NCBI RefSeq assembly: GCF_005116575.1
Contig: NZ_SWCN01000008.1
Coordinates: 62,001 to 126,000 of the forward strand
Origin: Desulforhopalus sp. IMCC35007
Lineage (GTDB): Bacteria; Desulfobacterota; Desulfobulbia; Desulfobulbales; Desulfocapsaceae
DNA length: 64,000 bases
Reading direction: 5' to 3'
Part shown: in pieces, positions 54,235 through 63,026 of the stretch
How positions within the stretch are numbered: position 1 is the stretch's first letter
How the letters are laid out: every line of letters starts with the position of its first letter
Position numbers and translations under genes: made by a program
Notes under the pieces: model-generated
Database searches by the model: none
The model's input: only the letters and a program-made list of their open reading frames with translations
What the model was told of the DNA's origin: nothing

Positions 54235-56235
54235 ATGATTGTAACAGGAAAACTTATCGAATATCTCGATAGCGGCAAATTCATGTGCGCACTGGTAACA
54301 GAAAGCCAGGCCAAAAGACTTCGCCTTATCAATCAAAATGGCCGTGAACTGAACCTGCCCGTGTCACGGGTCGTTCACTGTTCCAACGAGACCCACCCTT
54401 TTACAATTAATAGAGAACTACTCGTCTCACATCTCAAAGACACCACAGACAAACGCTGTTCTCTCATGGATCAGGTCGACCTAAAGGAACTTTGGGAACT
54501 CACCAGCGAAGAAAGTTCTTCGGTATTCAGTCCTTCTTTTCTTGTGGAACTTACCTTTGGCGAAGATGCAAACGATGACAATATTTCAGCCTTTTTACGC
54601 TGCGTTTTTGAAGATAAGCTTTATTTCAAATATAAAGAAGGCAAAGTCCTCGCCAACAGTCCTGAAAAAGTAGAACAGCTTATTATTCAGCAGGAAAAGG
54701 AAGCAAAGAAAAAACGACTCATTGAAGAAGGTTCCGCTGCCATCGCAGGGATACAATCGTCTCAGTTCAAACAGACAGATCTCACCCCTCTGCACATGGA
54801 GTTACTGGACATAATTAAAGATTATTATCTGTATGGTAGTGAATCCAAGGAAGCCGTCGTCGCCATGCAGATTTTAAAAAGTGCTGGCATTACGTCGCCC
54901 CACGGGCCGTATCATCTTTTGGTAAAAGCCGGTATCTGGTCTGAAAATGAAAACATTCCACTTCTGCGCAACGACCTGCCGGTCAATTTTTCTTTGGCTG
55001 CTCGGCAGCAGGCAGAGCATGTCCTTCAATGCAGTAGTGAGGAGTTGTTCAAGGACCCTGCGAGAAAAGACTACACTCATCTCGCACCCATAACTATTGA
55101 TGGTCCGACAACCCTTGATTTTGATGATGCCCTGACAATTGGGGAACAGGATGGCAACTACCTTGTAGGCATCCATATTTCCGATGTTGCCCATTATGTG
55201 CAGCCCGGAGATCCCCTCTTTCTTGAAGCCATGAGACGGGGCACCTCGATTTATTTTCCTGAATCACAGGTACCGATGTTACCTCGCCACCTCTCCCAAG
55301 GTGTCTGCAGTCTGATCCAGGATGAGACCAGAGCAACTTTCAGCTTTATGGTACTCCTCTCTGCTGAGGCCGAAATTCTCAAGGTAAGAATTGTCCCATC
55401 CATTATACGGGTAAAGCGTCGTCTCACCTATGATGAAGTTGATAAGATGCTGGAAAGTGATCCTGAAATTAAAATTTTGAATATGTTGCGCAGAAAACTG
55501 CGCGACAAACGGCTTGAACAGGGGGCCCTCCTGCTCCCGTTTCCCGATGTAAACATATTTATCGATCACCAGGGAAAAGTTCATGTTAATTTGGCACAAA
55601 GTGATACACCAGCAAGAACGATAGTCTCTGAAATGATGATTCTTGCCAATCAGGTTGCGGCAAAGTATGTGGCAGACCGGATGGTTCCAGGTCTTTTCAG
55701 GTCTCAGCCACCGCTGAAAAACCGTATTGTTCACGGAGAAGACAGCGATCTTTACCAGAACACCCTGCAGAGAAAAAATATGCCCAGGGGGGAACTTTCC
55801 ACAATCGCCAAGCCCCACTCAGGCCTTGGTGTGTCACACTACTCAACGGTCACTTCTCCCATCAGGAGATTGCTGGACCTGGTAATGCAGCACCAGCTGA
55901 ATTCCATCGTACGCCGCCAGGAACCCTGTTTTACTGAGGAGATGTGTAAAGACTTTACCTCCGTACTCAGTCGCACACTCTCCACAGCCAACAACGTACG
56001 CCAGCAAAGACAGCGCTACTGGTTACTCAAATATCTCTCAGATCGTCAGGGGCAGACCTTAGATGCTCTGGTCATCAATGTCGGCCCCAAACGAGTCAAC
56101 CTGCTCCTCACCGATATTCTTATGGATATCGATCTACCTACCCCCGGTGGGCGGCCCATAAGCAGTGGCAGCACAGTGAAGGTGCGCGTAATTAAATCTG
56201 ACCCTCTTGACAACGTCGTTCGTTTTGACTGGTGA
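54235..56235 (+). CDS. RNase II/RNB-family exoribonuclease
   Basis: 3'-5' exoribonuclease-type protein of 666 aa. The RNB catalytic core begins about residue 275 (APITIDGPTTLDFDDALTIGEQDGNYLVGIHISDVAHYV), with the acidic magnesium ligands, FPESQVPMLPRHLSQGVCSL and the late YSTVTSPIRRLLDLVMQHQL. The N-terminal 150 residues are divergent, with a charged helix QQEKEAKKKRL. Shorter than RNase R (about 800) and near RNase II length. Assignment to RNase II or R cannot be settled by eye. Confidence 0.9.
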   Translation: MIVTGKLIEYLDSGKFMCALVTESQAKRLRLINQNGRELNLPVSRVVHCSNETHPFTINRELLVSHLKDTTDKRCSLMDQVDLKELWELTSEESSSVFSPSFLVELTFGEDANDDNISAFLRCVFEDKLYFKYKEGKVLANSPEKVEQLIIQQEKEAKKKRLIEEGSAAIAGIQSSQFKQTDLTPLHMELLDIIKDYYLYGSESKEAVVAMQILKSAGITSPHGPYHLLVKAGIWSENENIPLLRNDLPVNFSLAARQQAEHVLQCSSEELFKDPARKDYTHLAPITIDGPTTLDFDDALTIGEQDGNYLVGIHISDVAHYVQPGDPLFLEAMRRGTSIYFPESQVPMLPRHLSQGVCSLIQDETRATFSFMVLLSAEAEILKVRIVPSIIRVKRRLTYDEVDKMLESDPEIKILNMLRRKLRDKRLEQGALLLPFPDVNIFIDHQGKVHVNLAQSDTPARTIVSEMMILANQVAAKYVADRMVPGLFRSQPPLKNRIVHGEDSDLYQNTLQRKNMPRGELSTIAKPHSGLGVSHYSTVTSPIRRLLDLVMQHQLNSIVRRQEPCFTEEMCKDFTSVLSRTLSTANNVRQQRQRYWLLKYLSDRQGQTLDALVINVGPKRVNLLLTDILMDIDLPTPGGRPISSGSTVKVRVIKSDPLDNVVRFDW

Positions 56236-56265
56236 TTTTCTCTTTGCAGAACGGCAATAGCGTTA

Positions 56266-56472
56266 CTAGCACCCTTCTACGCTTTTTTGTTTTACAGATT
56301 TAATTTTAATTTTGTCATCCACCTTGAACTGGTCGGCCTTTTTCCCACAGTTCAGTATTATTTGGTTCTTCTCCGTTTTAACCACAGTACAATTGTCGCT
56401 GGCACTGTAACTCAACGTAGCAAAAAGTATTGCGCCTGGTAACACAACTGTGATCATGAATACCTTTTTCAT
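56266..56472 (-). CDS. Small secreted protein
   Basis: A 68-aa exported protein. The signal peptide MKKVFMITVVLPGAILFATLSYSAS is followed by about 45 mature residues with three cysteines (CTVVKTEKNQIILNCG and a C-terminal Cys) and many lysines, ending KQKSVEGC. GAGGAGG five bases before ATG 56472 fixes the start; the longer open frame to 56571 is not credible. Family unknown. It diverges from the XRE membrane regulator gene. Confidence 0.7.
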   Translation of the reverse strand: MKKVFMITVVLPGAILFATLSYSASDNCTVVKTEKNQIILNCGKKADQFKVDDKIKIKSVKQKSVEGC

Positions 56473-56693
56473 CTCATCCTCCTCATCTTTACTGTTTATA
56501 TCTATATTTCCTCCAATTATTCTAGCCACCCCAGGTTGCTTTTCCATAAGTATATATGGATATAGGGTCATGTCGGGTATAATCCCTTCTCACCTCTGAG
56601 TTTTGAATCACGGACATTAAATTCTTTATAGTGGCCGCTGAAATTGTTATAAGAAAAAGATCGGTGAAAATCATTTAACTTCAATAGAACAAA

Positions 56694-57623
56694 ATGACAG
56701 AAAATTCCTTTCCAGGCCCAATGAGCATGATTCAGATAGACGGGCAAAAAATTAAACTCCTTCGAGAGCAACAGGGACTGACCCAGTTGTATCTTGCCAC
56801 CGCCGTAGATGTCACCACTGACACAATTTCCAGGTGGGAAAACAAACGCTACCCCAGTATTAAAAAAGAAAATGGCCTCCGCCTTGCCGAAGCGCTTAAC
56901 GTTGAACTTGAAGAGATCCTCGATAGTACAAAGCAACAACCTGAGCCCCCTCAAGAGGAAACAGTTTCTTCTGTAAGTAAAATTCAGGGGCCAACAAAAG
57001 CAAAAGTAAAAACCTGGCCGATAGTCATTCTTTCCACAACACTATTTGCTGTAATACTTGCTTTTATTATCTTTTATTTCCAGTCTACTCCCTCTCCCAA
57101 TTACGGTGCCAACCGAACCGCTCCCCACCATTTTATTTCAGGCCAGCCATTTCCCGTTGTCATTGAATTGACCGGCAGAAGTGAAAAAGAAAATGCCTTT
57201 ATTTTAAAAGAAAAAATACCTGAGAATGCCAAAATCCTCCAAGTGGCACCCGAACCTTCAGGAAAAGGTTCCGATCAACTATTTCTTAAATGGATTGCCA
57301 AAATAAAAGTTCCAGCTACTTTTTCCTACGTGCTGAACATCAATTTAACCGGGGAAAACAAGGTTAATCTGACCGGGACCATTGCAACTGCCGGGGGGAA
57401 AGAACAGGCAGTGGCCGGAGTGACAGAGATACATGCCGGCCTTCACCACTGGGCGGATACTAATACAGACAATATCATAAGCGATAGTGAGATCTTAGCT
57501 GTCTACGATAAATATTCAGCTATTCAAGGCTTCGAAGACGAGATTGACCTTATTGAAGAAATCTGGATGGGTGACGGATACAGGTGGAATACTCAAACTA
57601 AACATTACGATATAATAGAATAA
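56694..57623 (+). CDS. Membrane-anchored XRE regulator with periplasmic EF-hand
   Basis: A 309-aa protein: an N-terminal XRE-type helix-turn-helix (about 16-75; IKLLREQQGLTQLYLATAV, TISRWENKRYPS), a Pro/Glu-rich linker, one transmembrane helix (107-129), and an extracytoplasmic part with a beta-sandwich-like domain (about 150-240) and an EF-hand calcium loop D255-x-N257-x-D259-N-x-I262-x3-E266. It looks like a one-component regulator with its sensor outside. ATG 56721 or 56727 are alternative starts. The secreted protein downstream resembles its ectodomain. Confidence 0.8.
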   Translation: MTENSFPGPMSMIQIDGQKIKLLREQQGLTQLYLATAVDVTTDTISRWENKRYPSIKKENGLRLAEALNVELEEILDSTKQQPEPPQEETVSSVSKIQGPTKAKVKTWPIVILSTTLFAVILAFIIFYFQSTPSPNYGANRTAPHHFISGQPFPVVIELTGRSEKENAFILKEKIPENAKILQVAPEPSGKGSDQLFLKWIAKIKVPATFSYVLNINLTGENKVNLTGTIATAGGKEQAVAGVTEIHAGLHHWADTNTDNIISDSEILAVYDKYSAIQGFEDEIDLIEEIWMGDGYRWNTQTKHYDIIE

Positions 57624-57664
57624 TCAGAGTAATTACTTCTAATACACTATTAAGAGCAGTGACA

Positions 57665-58072
57665 ATGAACAAAACAACAGATAATCGATACCTTATCTCC
57701 GCAGTTTTTTTTACGCTGACATGTTTTTATGGTTTCTTTCCAACGGTTGCTCAGGCATCGTCTGTAACAGGGCGATACCTCAGCCACACAGGGCCAACAA
57801 TTGTTCTTGAAATATCGATTTCAAAGCCAACACCTTCAAGCATTATTGTTGAACAAAGCATCGCAAAGTCAAACACCATCCAATCGGTCAGCCCAAATCC
57901 AAAAAAAGTCACAAAAAACGGCCAGATTAAATGGTTGCTCACCAACCTGCGCCCTGGCAAGCAACGCCTTACAACTCAACTCTCGGGGCAATTGAATGGC
58001 AATGTCAGAGGGGTATTACGATACCGGGATCCTGACTCTGGTCAATTCACCGAAGTAATCATCACCCCCTGA
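57665..58072 (+). CDS. Secreted protein resembling the adjacent regulator ectodomain
   Basis: A 135-aa exported protein with a signal peptide cleaved probably after TVAQA. The mature part lines up with residues 154-238 of the upstream XRE protein: hydrophobic-beta start (TIVLEISI against PVVIELTG), then IQSVSPNP against ILQVAPEP, QIKWLL against FLKWIA, and LSGQLNGNVRG against LTGENKVNLTG. It carries no EF-hand. GTG 57659 is an alternative start. Located 41 bp after the regulator, so likely the same transcript. Function unknown. Confidence 0.7.
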   Translation: MNKTTDNRYLISAVFFTLTCFYGFFPTVAQASSVTGRYLSHTGPTIVLEISISKPTPSSIIVEQSIAKSNTIQSVSPNPKKVTKNGQIKWLLTNLRPGKQRLTTQLSGQLNGNVRGVLRYRDPDSGQFTEVIITP

Positions 58073-58334
58073 ACCATCCTCCTAAAAAATCGTTTACCCC
58101 CGGGGGTGGTCTGGGGCGATCTTTACCCTAAGGCCTGAATTGTTTCAATTTGGACCTCTTGATGTAAAAGGGCCCACTGCGCCACCTATCTCCTTGATAC
58201 TTGGTCAATGTCTACCAGACATCGAATCAAATTAAGGGTGATATCTCCTCATGTCCACTTCCAATGGGCTGTTTCAGCAACTATAAAAAAAGAAACAGAA
58301 ACACTGTTCTATAACAATCAGCCCGGAGGAAATT

Positions 58335-58775
58335 ATGAAAAATGTATCAGCTTTAATCGTGGCAGTAACCCTTATTCTCAGCGCCAATAGCTATTCTTAT
58401 GCGGGAGGCTCTAGAGTAAATGGAGTGATCATAGGTGGAGGAGCAGGTGCAGTTATGGGCCAGGCCATTGGCAGAAACGTGGAATCCACACTTTTAGGTG
58501 CAACAGTTGGAGGTATTTTAGGAGCAGTTATCGCAACCGAAAACTCGCGAAATCACCACAATCCGATCGTTGTACAGGACAGACCTCGAGGCCCCCATGG
58601 AAGAGATTTCAATTACGCTCCCAGACATCAGCGTCCAGAGATTGTTTACATACCTGTTCATCAGAAAAGATATGCCCATACTCCAAAGAGAGGCTATTCC
58701 TCAAATTATCACCACTCCAATAGAGGTCAGCTTATCCATAGACCTGGCCCCCGACCCCCTTTTGCCTGTAAATAG
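58335..58775 (+). CDS. Secreted glycine-zipper protein
   Basis: A 146-aa exported protein: signal peptide ending SYSYA, then a glycine-zipper two-helix segment (VIIGGGAGAVMGQAIG and LLGATVGGILGAVIA) of the kind seen in outer-membrane or periplasmic Gly-zipper proteins, then a His/Arg/Pro/Tyr-rich tail. GGAGG five bases before ATG gives a firm start. Function unknown. It has its own terminator. The 262 bp before it hold no gene I can support. Confidence 0.8.
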   Translation: MKNVSALIVAVTLILSANSYSYAGGSRVNGVIIGGGAGAVMGQAIGRNVESTLLGATVGGILGAVIATENSRNHHNPIVVQDRPRGPHGRDFNYAPRHQRPEIVYIPVHQKRYAHTPKRGYSSNYHHSNRGQLIHRPGPRPPFACK

Positions 58776-58810
58776 ATAAGGTCTAAGTTATAAAGATCAG
58801 CACAACAACG

Positions 58811-58837
58811 AGCCAGAAATGCCAAGCATTTCTGGCT
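58811..58837 (+). terminator. Intrinsic terminator of glycine-zipper gene
   Basis: AGCCAGAAATGC and GCATTTCTGGCT form a perfect 12-bp stem with a three-base loop, followed by TCTTTTAT. Confidence 0.85.
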
Positions 58838-58970
58838 TCTTTTATACCGATTTAAATTGATTAATATGAGAATAAAAATGAAATTTTACAGGATTTTATA
58901 TAAGATAATCAGTAGATAAAATACAAAACGGGAAAAACTGATACTTTACATCAACAGTTCAGGTGAAATC

Positions 58971-60410
58971 TTGCAGATAGACCCATTTATTAATAGATGC
59001 ATAAGAGATACCTTAAGCGGCTTACGCGAAGGACTCTCTCTTTTCTCAGGTCCGAGTAGAACCGCTGTCATTTTTTCCCTTGGGCCAAAAGACAAATTAC
59101 ATATTTGTGACCCTCAGAACTTAATGCGTGGATACGAACCGATACTCAAATCAATATATTTCGACAGCAACGACTGGTGCAGATGTATTGATGACTCGAA
59201 TGCACATCTTCCTTATAACCATATTGAATCTCAGAAAAACCTGCAACTTGACGGTCTGATATCCTATGGCGGCAGTTCAAGTCCCGTCTTCTACCAAATG
59301 TGGTTTACAGAACACCACCCCAACATTTGTTCCGTATCTCCAACGGAATGCTGGCTTGAACACGCGGTACTCAGGCTTTCCCACGATATTGCAAATGACA
59401 GCAGCCTCTACACCGGAATATCAGGATCTTTTTTAAAAGAATATGCAGGTCATGCAGTCAGGGACTGCATAGTTGATAAAGCTGGAGCAAGACTCGGCCT
59501 GGATGTTCAGATACGAATCTATCCCTTGCTCGACGCGGTTCTTGGCATCTCAAAGACCAATGAAGAAGGCAGACGCCCCTATGGCTCTATTGTCTTTATT
59601 GAGCCAAGGTCACTGGATGAAGTTGAGTTTCTTGCAAAATTCGAAGTCCCGGAACAGCCAGCACTTACCTACTTCAAGCATGTGCGCAAATTGCTCCAGG
59701 CCGTAGAGTATTCAGACAGAGCTCTGATCGCAAACGGTGTCAGTATCGTGGGAATAGCTGAAAAACCTCTTTTACCATTTCATATAACTGCAGATTTTCA
59801 AGGAAAATTCGGTTTTTTGAGTGTCGATGATGAAAAAGTCTGCAGTTTTCAGGACGGGAGTTTTAGCTCAAATACCCACAGGGCCAAACTGTTTGAGATG
59901 GAAGAAGCTTTGCTGGACTTCCCTCTTGAACCATCTACCCGAGTAGATCTCTTCAAGATCGTGTCATCGCTTGTTCACAACGCTGAAGATAATATGTACG
60001 GATGCACATTTGTGGTCGACCTTGCAAGTGAACCCACGGCAATAGCAGGGCAATCGATCACCCCCCCTATAGATCTCAAACAGTTAAAGACACTTGCGCT
60101 TGCAGCCGGCCTTGCGAAAGTGGATGGTGCCTTGCATATTGGGGCAGATCTTCACCTTCATGGCTTTGCCTGTCTGCTCGATGGTCCACAGGTCGAAAAT
60201 GAAGATAGAGCCCGAGGAGCTCGTTACAACTCGGCCCTCAGATTTACAGCGCAACACAAAGATGTAATTGTGGTTGTCGTCTCTTCAGACCGCCCTGTTT
60301 CAATATTTCTTCAGGGAAAAGAAATCGTCAACAGGTATAGCAATGCCTCAATCAGGACATGTACACTTTTCCCAACACCTCTTGAAAACTGGCTGGAGGA
60401 CTGTGATTAA
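58971..60410 (+). CDS. Protein with variant diadenylate cyclase (DAC/DisA_N) domain
   Basis: A 479-aa soluble protein. The C-terminal 140 residues (about 325-460) look like a DAC domain: YGCTFVVDLASEP, then VDGALHIGADLHLHGFACLLDG with the DGA motif (385-387), and RGARYNSALRF where classical enzymes have the RHR motif, here RYN (418-420). The N-terminal 300 residues would be a sensor region I cannot name. If active it makes c-di-AMP; the changed RHR motif makes that uncertain. TTG start with AGGTG about six bases upstream. No operon partner. Confidence 0.75.
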   Translation: MQIDPFINRCIRDTLSGLREGLSLFSGPSRTAVIFSLGPKDKLHICDPQNLMRGYEPILKSIYFDSNDWCRCIDDSNAHLPYNHIESQKNLQLDGLISYGGSSSPVFYQMWFTEHHPNICSVSPTECWLEHAVLRLSHDIANDSSLYTGISGSFLKEYAGHAVRDCIVDKAGARLGLDVQIRIYPLLDAVLGISKTNEEGRRPYGSIVFIEPRSLDEVEFLAKFEVPEQPALTYFKHVRKLLQAVEYSDRALIANGVSIVGIAEKPLLPFHITADFQGKFGFLSVDDEKVCSFQDGSFSSNTHRAKLFEMEEALLDFPLEPSTRVDLFKIVSSLVHNAEDNMYGCTFVVDLASEPTAIAGQSITPPIDLKQLKTLALAAGLAKVDGALHIGADLHLHGFACLLDGPQVENEDRARGARYNSALRFTAQHKDVIVVVVSSDRPVSIFLQGKEIVNRYSNASIRTCTLFPTPLENWLEDCD

Positions 60411-60471
60411 ACAAAGCAGAGACTAGATTGACTATATTACGAAGTTATTCCAACACATTATAAAAAACTTA

Positions 60472-60726
60472 CTACAGTTCTTTAACCCAGACCGGAATTC
60501 GCTGTAAAATATAGTTTTGCACCGCTTCCTTTCGCTCTCCCGCTTCAGGTTTGCCAACATCCTTCATGACTTCTTCAAAATCAAACCAGCAAAGTTCTTT
60601 GTCATCTTTACTGTATACCGTCAAAATTCGCCTGTTTGCGATCTCGACATCCTCTTCTTCCTGAATAGCTCCGACCAGCTGAGCAGCTTCTGCAAAGCTT
60701 AAAAACTGAATTTCTTCATTGCTCAT
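60472..60726 (-). CDS. Hypothetical acidic protein
   Basis: An 84-aa soluble acidic protein with no export signal or cysteine cluster. GAGG seven bases before ATG supports translation. It lies 67 bp beyond rpmB on the same strand, past rpmB's terminator. Family not recognised. Confidence 0.55.
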   Translation of the reverse strand: MSNEEIQFLSFAEAAQLVGAIQEEEDVEIANRRILTVYSKDDKELCWFDFEEVMKDVGKPEAGERKEAVQNYILQRIPVWVKEL

Positions 60727-60745
60727 AGTGCATCCTCAAAAAAAA

Positions 60746-60773
60746 AGGCGAGCAGGATATAATCCTCTCGCCT
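60746..60773 (-). terminator. Intrinsic terminator of rpmB
   Basis: On the minus strand AGGCGAGAGGA pairs with TCCTGCTCGCCT across a short A/T loop (one bulge), followed by a run of at least ten T. It directly follows the rpmB stop. Confidence 0.88.
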
Positions 60774-60793
60774 CTTACAGATCTGTCTAAAAA

Positions 60794-60988
60794 TCAAGCT
60801 GTTTTTACAATGGCACCAGAACGAATGCAACGAGTACAAACTCTCATTCTCTTGGTGTTACCACCAGCAGTAGCCTGGCGCACAGTCTTCAGATTTGGTA
60901 ACCAACGTCTTCTTGTCTTGTTGTTTGCATGGGAAACATTATTTCCAACAATTGGTCCCTTGCCGCAAATCTCGCATACTTTAGCCAT
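60794..60988 (-). CDS. rpmB: 50S ribosomal protein L28
   Basis: Ribosomal protein of the large subunit, 64 aa. It is the zinc-binding (C+) form, with CEICG near the N-terminus and CTRC near the C-terminus; [17 protein letters not shown] is the family signature. AAGGAG precedes ATG. Single-gene unit with its own terminator. The 158 bp upstream hold no other gene. Confidence 0.96.
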   Translation of the reverse strand: MAKVCEICGKGPIVGNNVSHANNKTRRRWLPNLKTVRQATAGGNTKRMRVCTRCIRSGAIVKTA

Positions 60989-61146
60989 GGTATTCTCCTT
61001 ATATCAGATTTCCCACATCAGCTGACTAGGGAAACAATTTGAAATATGTGTTAAAAATCTATAGTTCGGAATTTGTTTGTTTACCATCTTAAAATCCACA
61101 TGGCAAGGAATTTCATACTTACACTTCAAATATTCCCATAAAATAA

Positions 61147-61464
61147 TCAATCAACAGGATGTAATGATACATAAATATCTCCATTTTCTATTTTGAGATC
61201 ATACCTGCGAAGGTCCACGGACTCATGATTAAGACATTTACCAGTGGCCAGATCGTATTGCCAATGATGCCTTGGGCAAGTGACAATTAAACCATCAATT
61301 TTTCCTTTGGTAAGATCCGCACGCTGATGTTTACAACCGGCTTCGATTGCAAATAGTTCCTCACCCTTTTGCCGGACAACGGCAATAAACCTGCCCATGA
61401 TTGAATAAGAAATGATGTCTTTGTTTTCAAAATCGTTTAATCTGCCTACCTTTATATAGTCCAT
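61147..61464 (-). CDS. Rieske-type [2Fe-2S] ferredoxin
   Basis: A 105-aa soluble Rieske protein. Ligands are Cys44 and His46 (CKH) and Cys63 and His66 (CPRHHW), the CxH-CxxH pattern of bacterial Rieske ferredoxins and of the NirD-like small subunit. No signal peptide. It could pass electrons to an oxygenase- or reductase-like partner, but none is adjacent. It diverges from resB across an FNR-type palindrome 22 bp from its start. Confidence 0.88.
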   Translation of the reverse strand: MDYIKVGRLNDFENKDIISYSIMGRFIAVVRQKGEELFAIEAGCKHQRADLTKGKIDGLIVTCPRHHWQYDLATGKCLNHESVDLRRYDLKIENGDIYVSLHPVD

Positions 61465-61485
61465 ACGTTTTCATATTGTATTGTT

Positions 61486-61499
61486 TTGATTTAAATCAA
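61486..61499. promoter_or_regulatory. FNR-type operator between Rieske and resB genes
   Basis: TTGATTTAAATCAA is a perfect match to the FNR consensus TTGAT-N4-ATCAA and is part of the longer perfect palindrome TTTGATTTAAATCAAA (61485-61500). It is centred about 28 bp from the Rieske start and about 85 bp from the resB start, well placed to control one or both. CRP/FNR-family regulators in Desulfobacterota can use related sites. Confidence 0.65.
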
Positions 61500-61577
61500 A
61501 GTCTTTTTGTTGCAAGGTTGTACTTCTTATAATAATGTACAAACGATTCAATAATAATAATTACTATTCTTTTTCTT

Positions 61578-62894
61578 ATGACACTTTTAAAGCAAATCTG
61601 GAATTTTTTCGCCTCAGTTAAGCTGGCGATCTTCACCCTCTGTTCACTCGCAATCACATCTATCATAGGGACGATAATTCCCCAGGGGGAAAGTGCGAGC
61701 TTTTACAGCAGTCAATATGGTGCAAAGGCCGCCGAGTTCATGCAGATTCTGGATATTCCGGACATGTACTATTCATGGTGGTTTTTACTGCTCCTCGCGA
61801 TGCTCAGCATTAACCTCCTCGTCTGCAGCATCGAGCGTTTTCCCAGGGTCTGGAAGATTATTCAGAGCGACAATCTTGCAATACCCACTGAACGTATCAC
61901 TAAAATGGCCATTGGGAATAAATGGCAGATCGCTGCAGATAAAATTCACCTGTTCAATCCCAAAGAACTTTTTGACACAATAGGTATGGTACCCACAAGT
62001 AAAGATACAACAAACGGCACCCTCTATTTCAGCCAAAAGGGGAAATACAGTCGTACGGGCGTCTACCTTGTCCACCTCTCCATTCTTATCATCTTTGCCG
62101 GTGCGATTATAGGATCAGTCCTCGGCTTCAAGGGCAGTGTCATGATCCCGGAACTGCAGAGCACCAGTAAATTCTTTTCCTCTAAAGACCCTTCATCCAT
62201 CAACCTTGACTTTGAAGTACGATGCGATCAGTTTATTATCGAATTTTACGATAATGGGATGCCGAAAGAATACCAGAGTACCCTTACCATTTTAGAAAAC
62301 GGCAAAGAAATTCTCACCAAAGATATCGAAGTCAACAGTCCTCTCACCTACAAAGGAATAACCTTTTATCAATCCAGCTATCAGGGGTATCAGGATTTTA
62401 TCTTTTCTCTCACTGACAAAAAAACAGGTCAGTCACATCAGGTCATTCTGCCATTCCAGAAACAACAGGAATGGCAGGAGCATGATGTTCGGTTCGGGGT
62501 CGTCAATGCTGAGGCTCTTGGCCAACGTGTAACAAGGGCAAAACTCTGGCTGAAAAATGGTCAGACACCAGCTGTACTGACCTGGCTTGACGACAATCAA
62601 CCGTCTGTTATTTCCACAGAAAACAACAGCTATGAGGTTGTCGTAAAACAGATGTACGCAACTGGATTACAAGTAGCTAAGGATCCTGGTGTTTATATCG
62701 TCTACCTGGGATGTGGACTCATGTTACTTGGGTTGTATCTTGCATTCTTCCTCTCACACAGGCGTGTCTGGCTCTTGCATGAACAATCGGGAGATAGCCA
62801 CTCATTTCTGCTGGGTGCCAACACCAATAAAAACAAGATTGCCTTCAAAAAAATGTTAACAAAAATGGATAACTACTTTGACAATCTCTCTTAA
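61578..62894 (+). CDS. resB: Cytochrome c biogenesis protein ResB (Ccs1)
   Basis: Membrane component of System II cytochrome c maturation, which carries heme to apocytochromes in the periplasm. The 438 aa show three N-terminal helices (FASVKLAIFTLCSLAITSIIGT, YSWWFLLLLAMLSINLLVC, VYLVHLSILIIFAGAIIGSV with the conserved histidine), a large periplasmic domain (YKGITFYQSSYQG is diagnostic) and a last helix near 380. No clear Shine-Dalgarno before ATG. ccsA follows 132 bp later. Confidence 0.93.
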   Translation: MTLLKQIWNFFASVKLAIFTLCSLAITSIIGTIIPQGESASFYSSQYGAKAAEFMQILDIPDMYYSWWFLLLLAMLSINLLVCSIERFPRVWKIIQSDNLAIPTERITKMAIGNKWQIAADKIHLFNPKELFDTIGMVPTSKDTTNGTLYFSQKGKYSRTGVYLVHLSILIIFAGAIIGSVLGFKGSVMIPELQSTSKFFSSKDPSSINLDFEVRCDQFIIEFYDNGMPKEYQSTLTILENGKEILTKDIEVNSPLTYKGITFYQSSYQGYQDFIFSLTDKKTGQSHQVILPFQKQQEWQEHDVRFGVVNAEALGQRVTRAKLWLKNGQTPAVLTWLDDNQPSVISTENNSYEVVVKQMYATGLQVAKDPGVYIVYLGCGLMLLGLYLAFFLSHRRVWLLHEQSGDSHSFLLGANTNKNKIAFKKMLTKMDNYFDNLS

Positions 62895-63026
62895 AGAGAA
62901 GAAAATTAAAACATTAACTGAACGTTATATTCTTCACCTTTTTATAAAATAATCGTTTGACACTATAATCCCGCCTTACTTTTTGAGTAAACGAGATGAG
63001 ATTATAAATATTACGGAGCCTACTGA

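Noticed and set aside
58208-58390. 60-codon frame upstream of the glycine-zipper gene.
   Set aside because: It overlaps the glycine-zipper gene start in another frame and lacks a Shine-Dalgarno.
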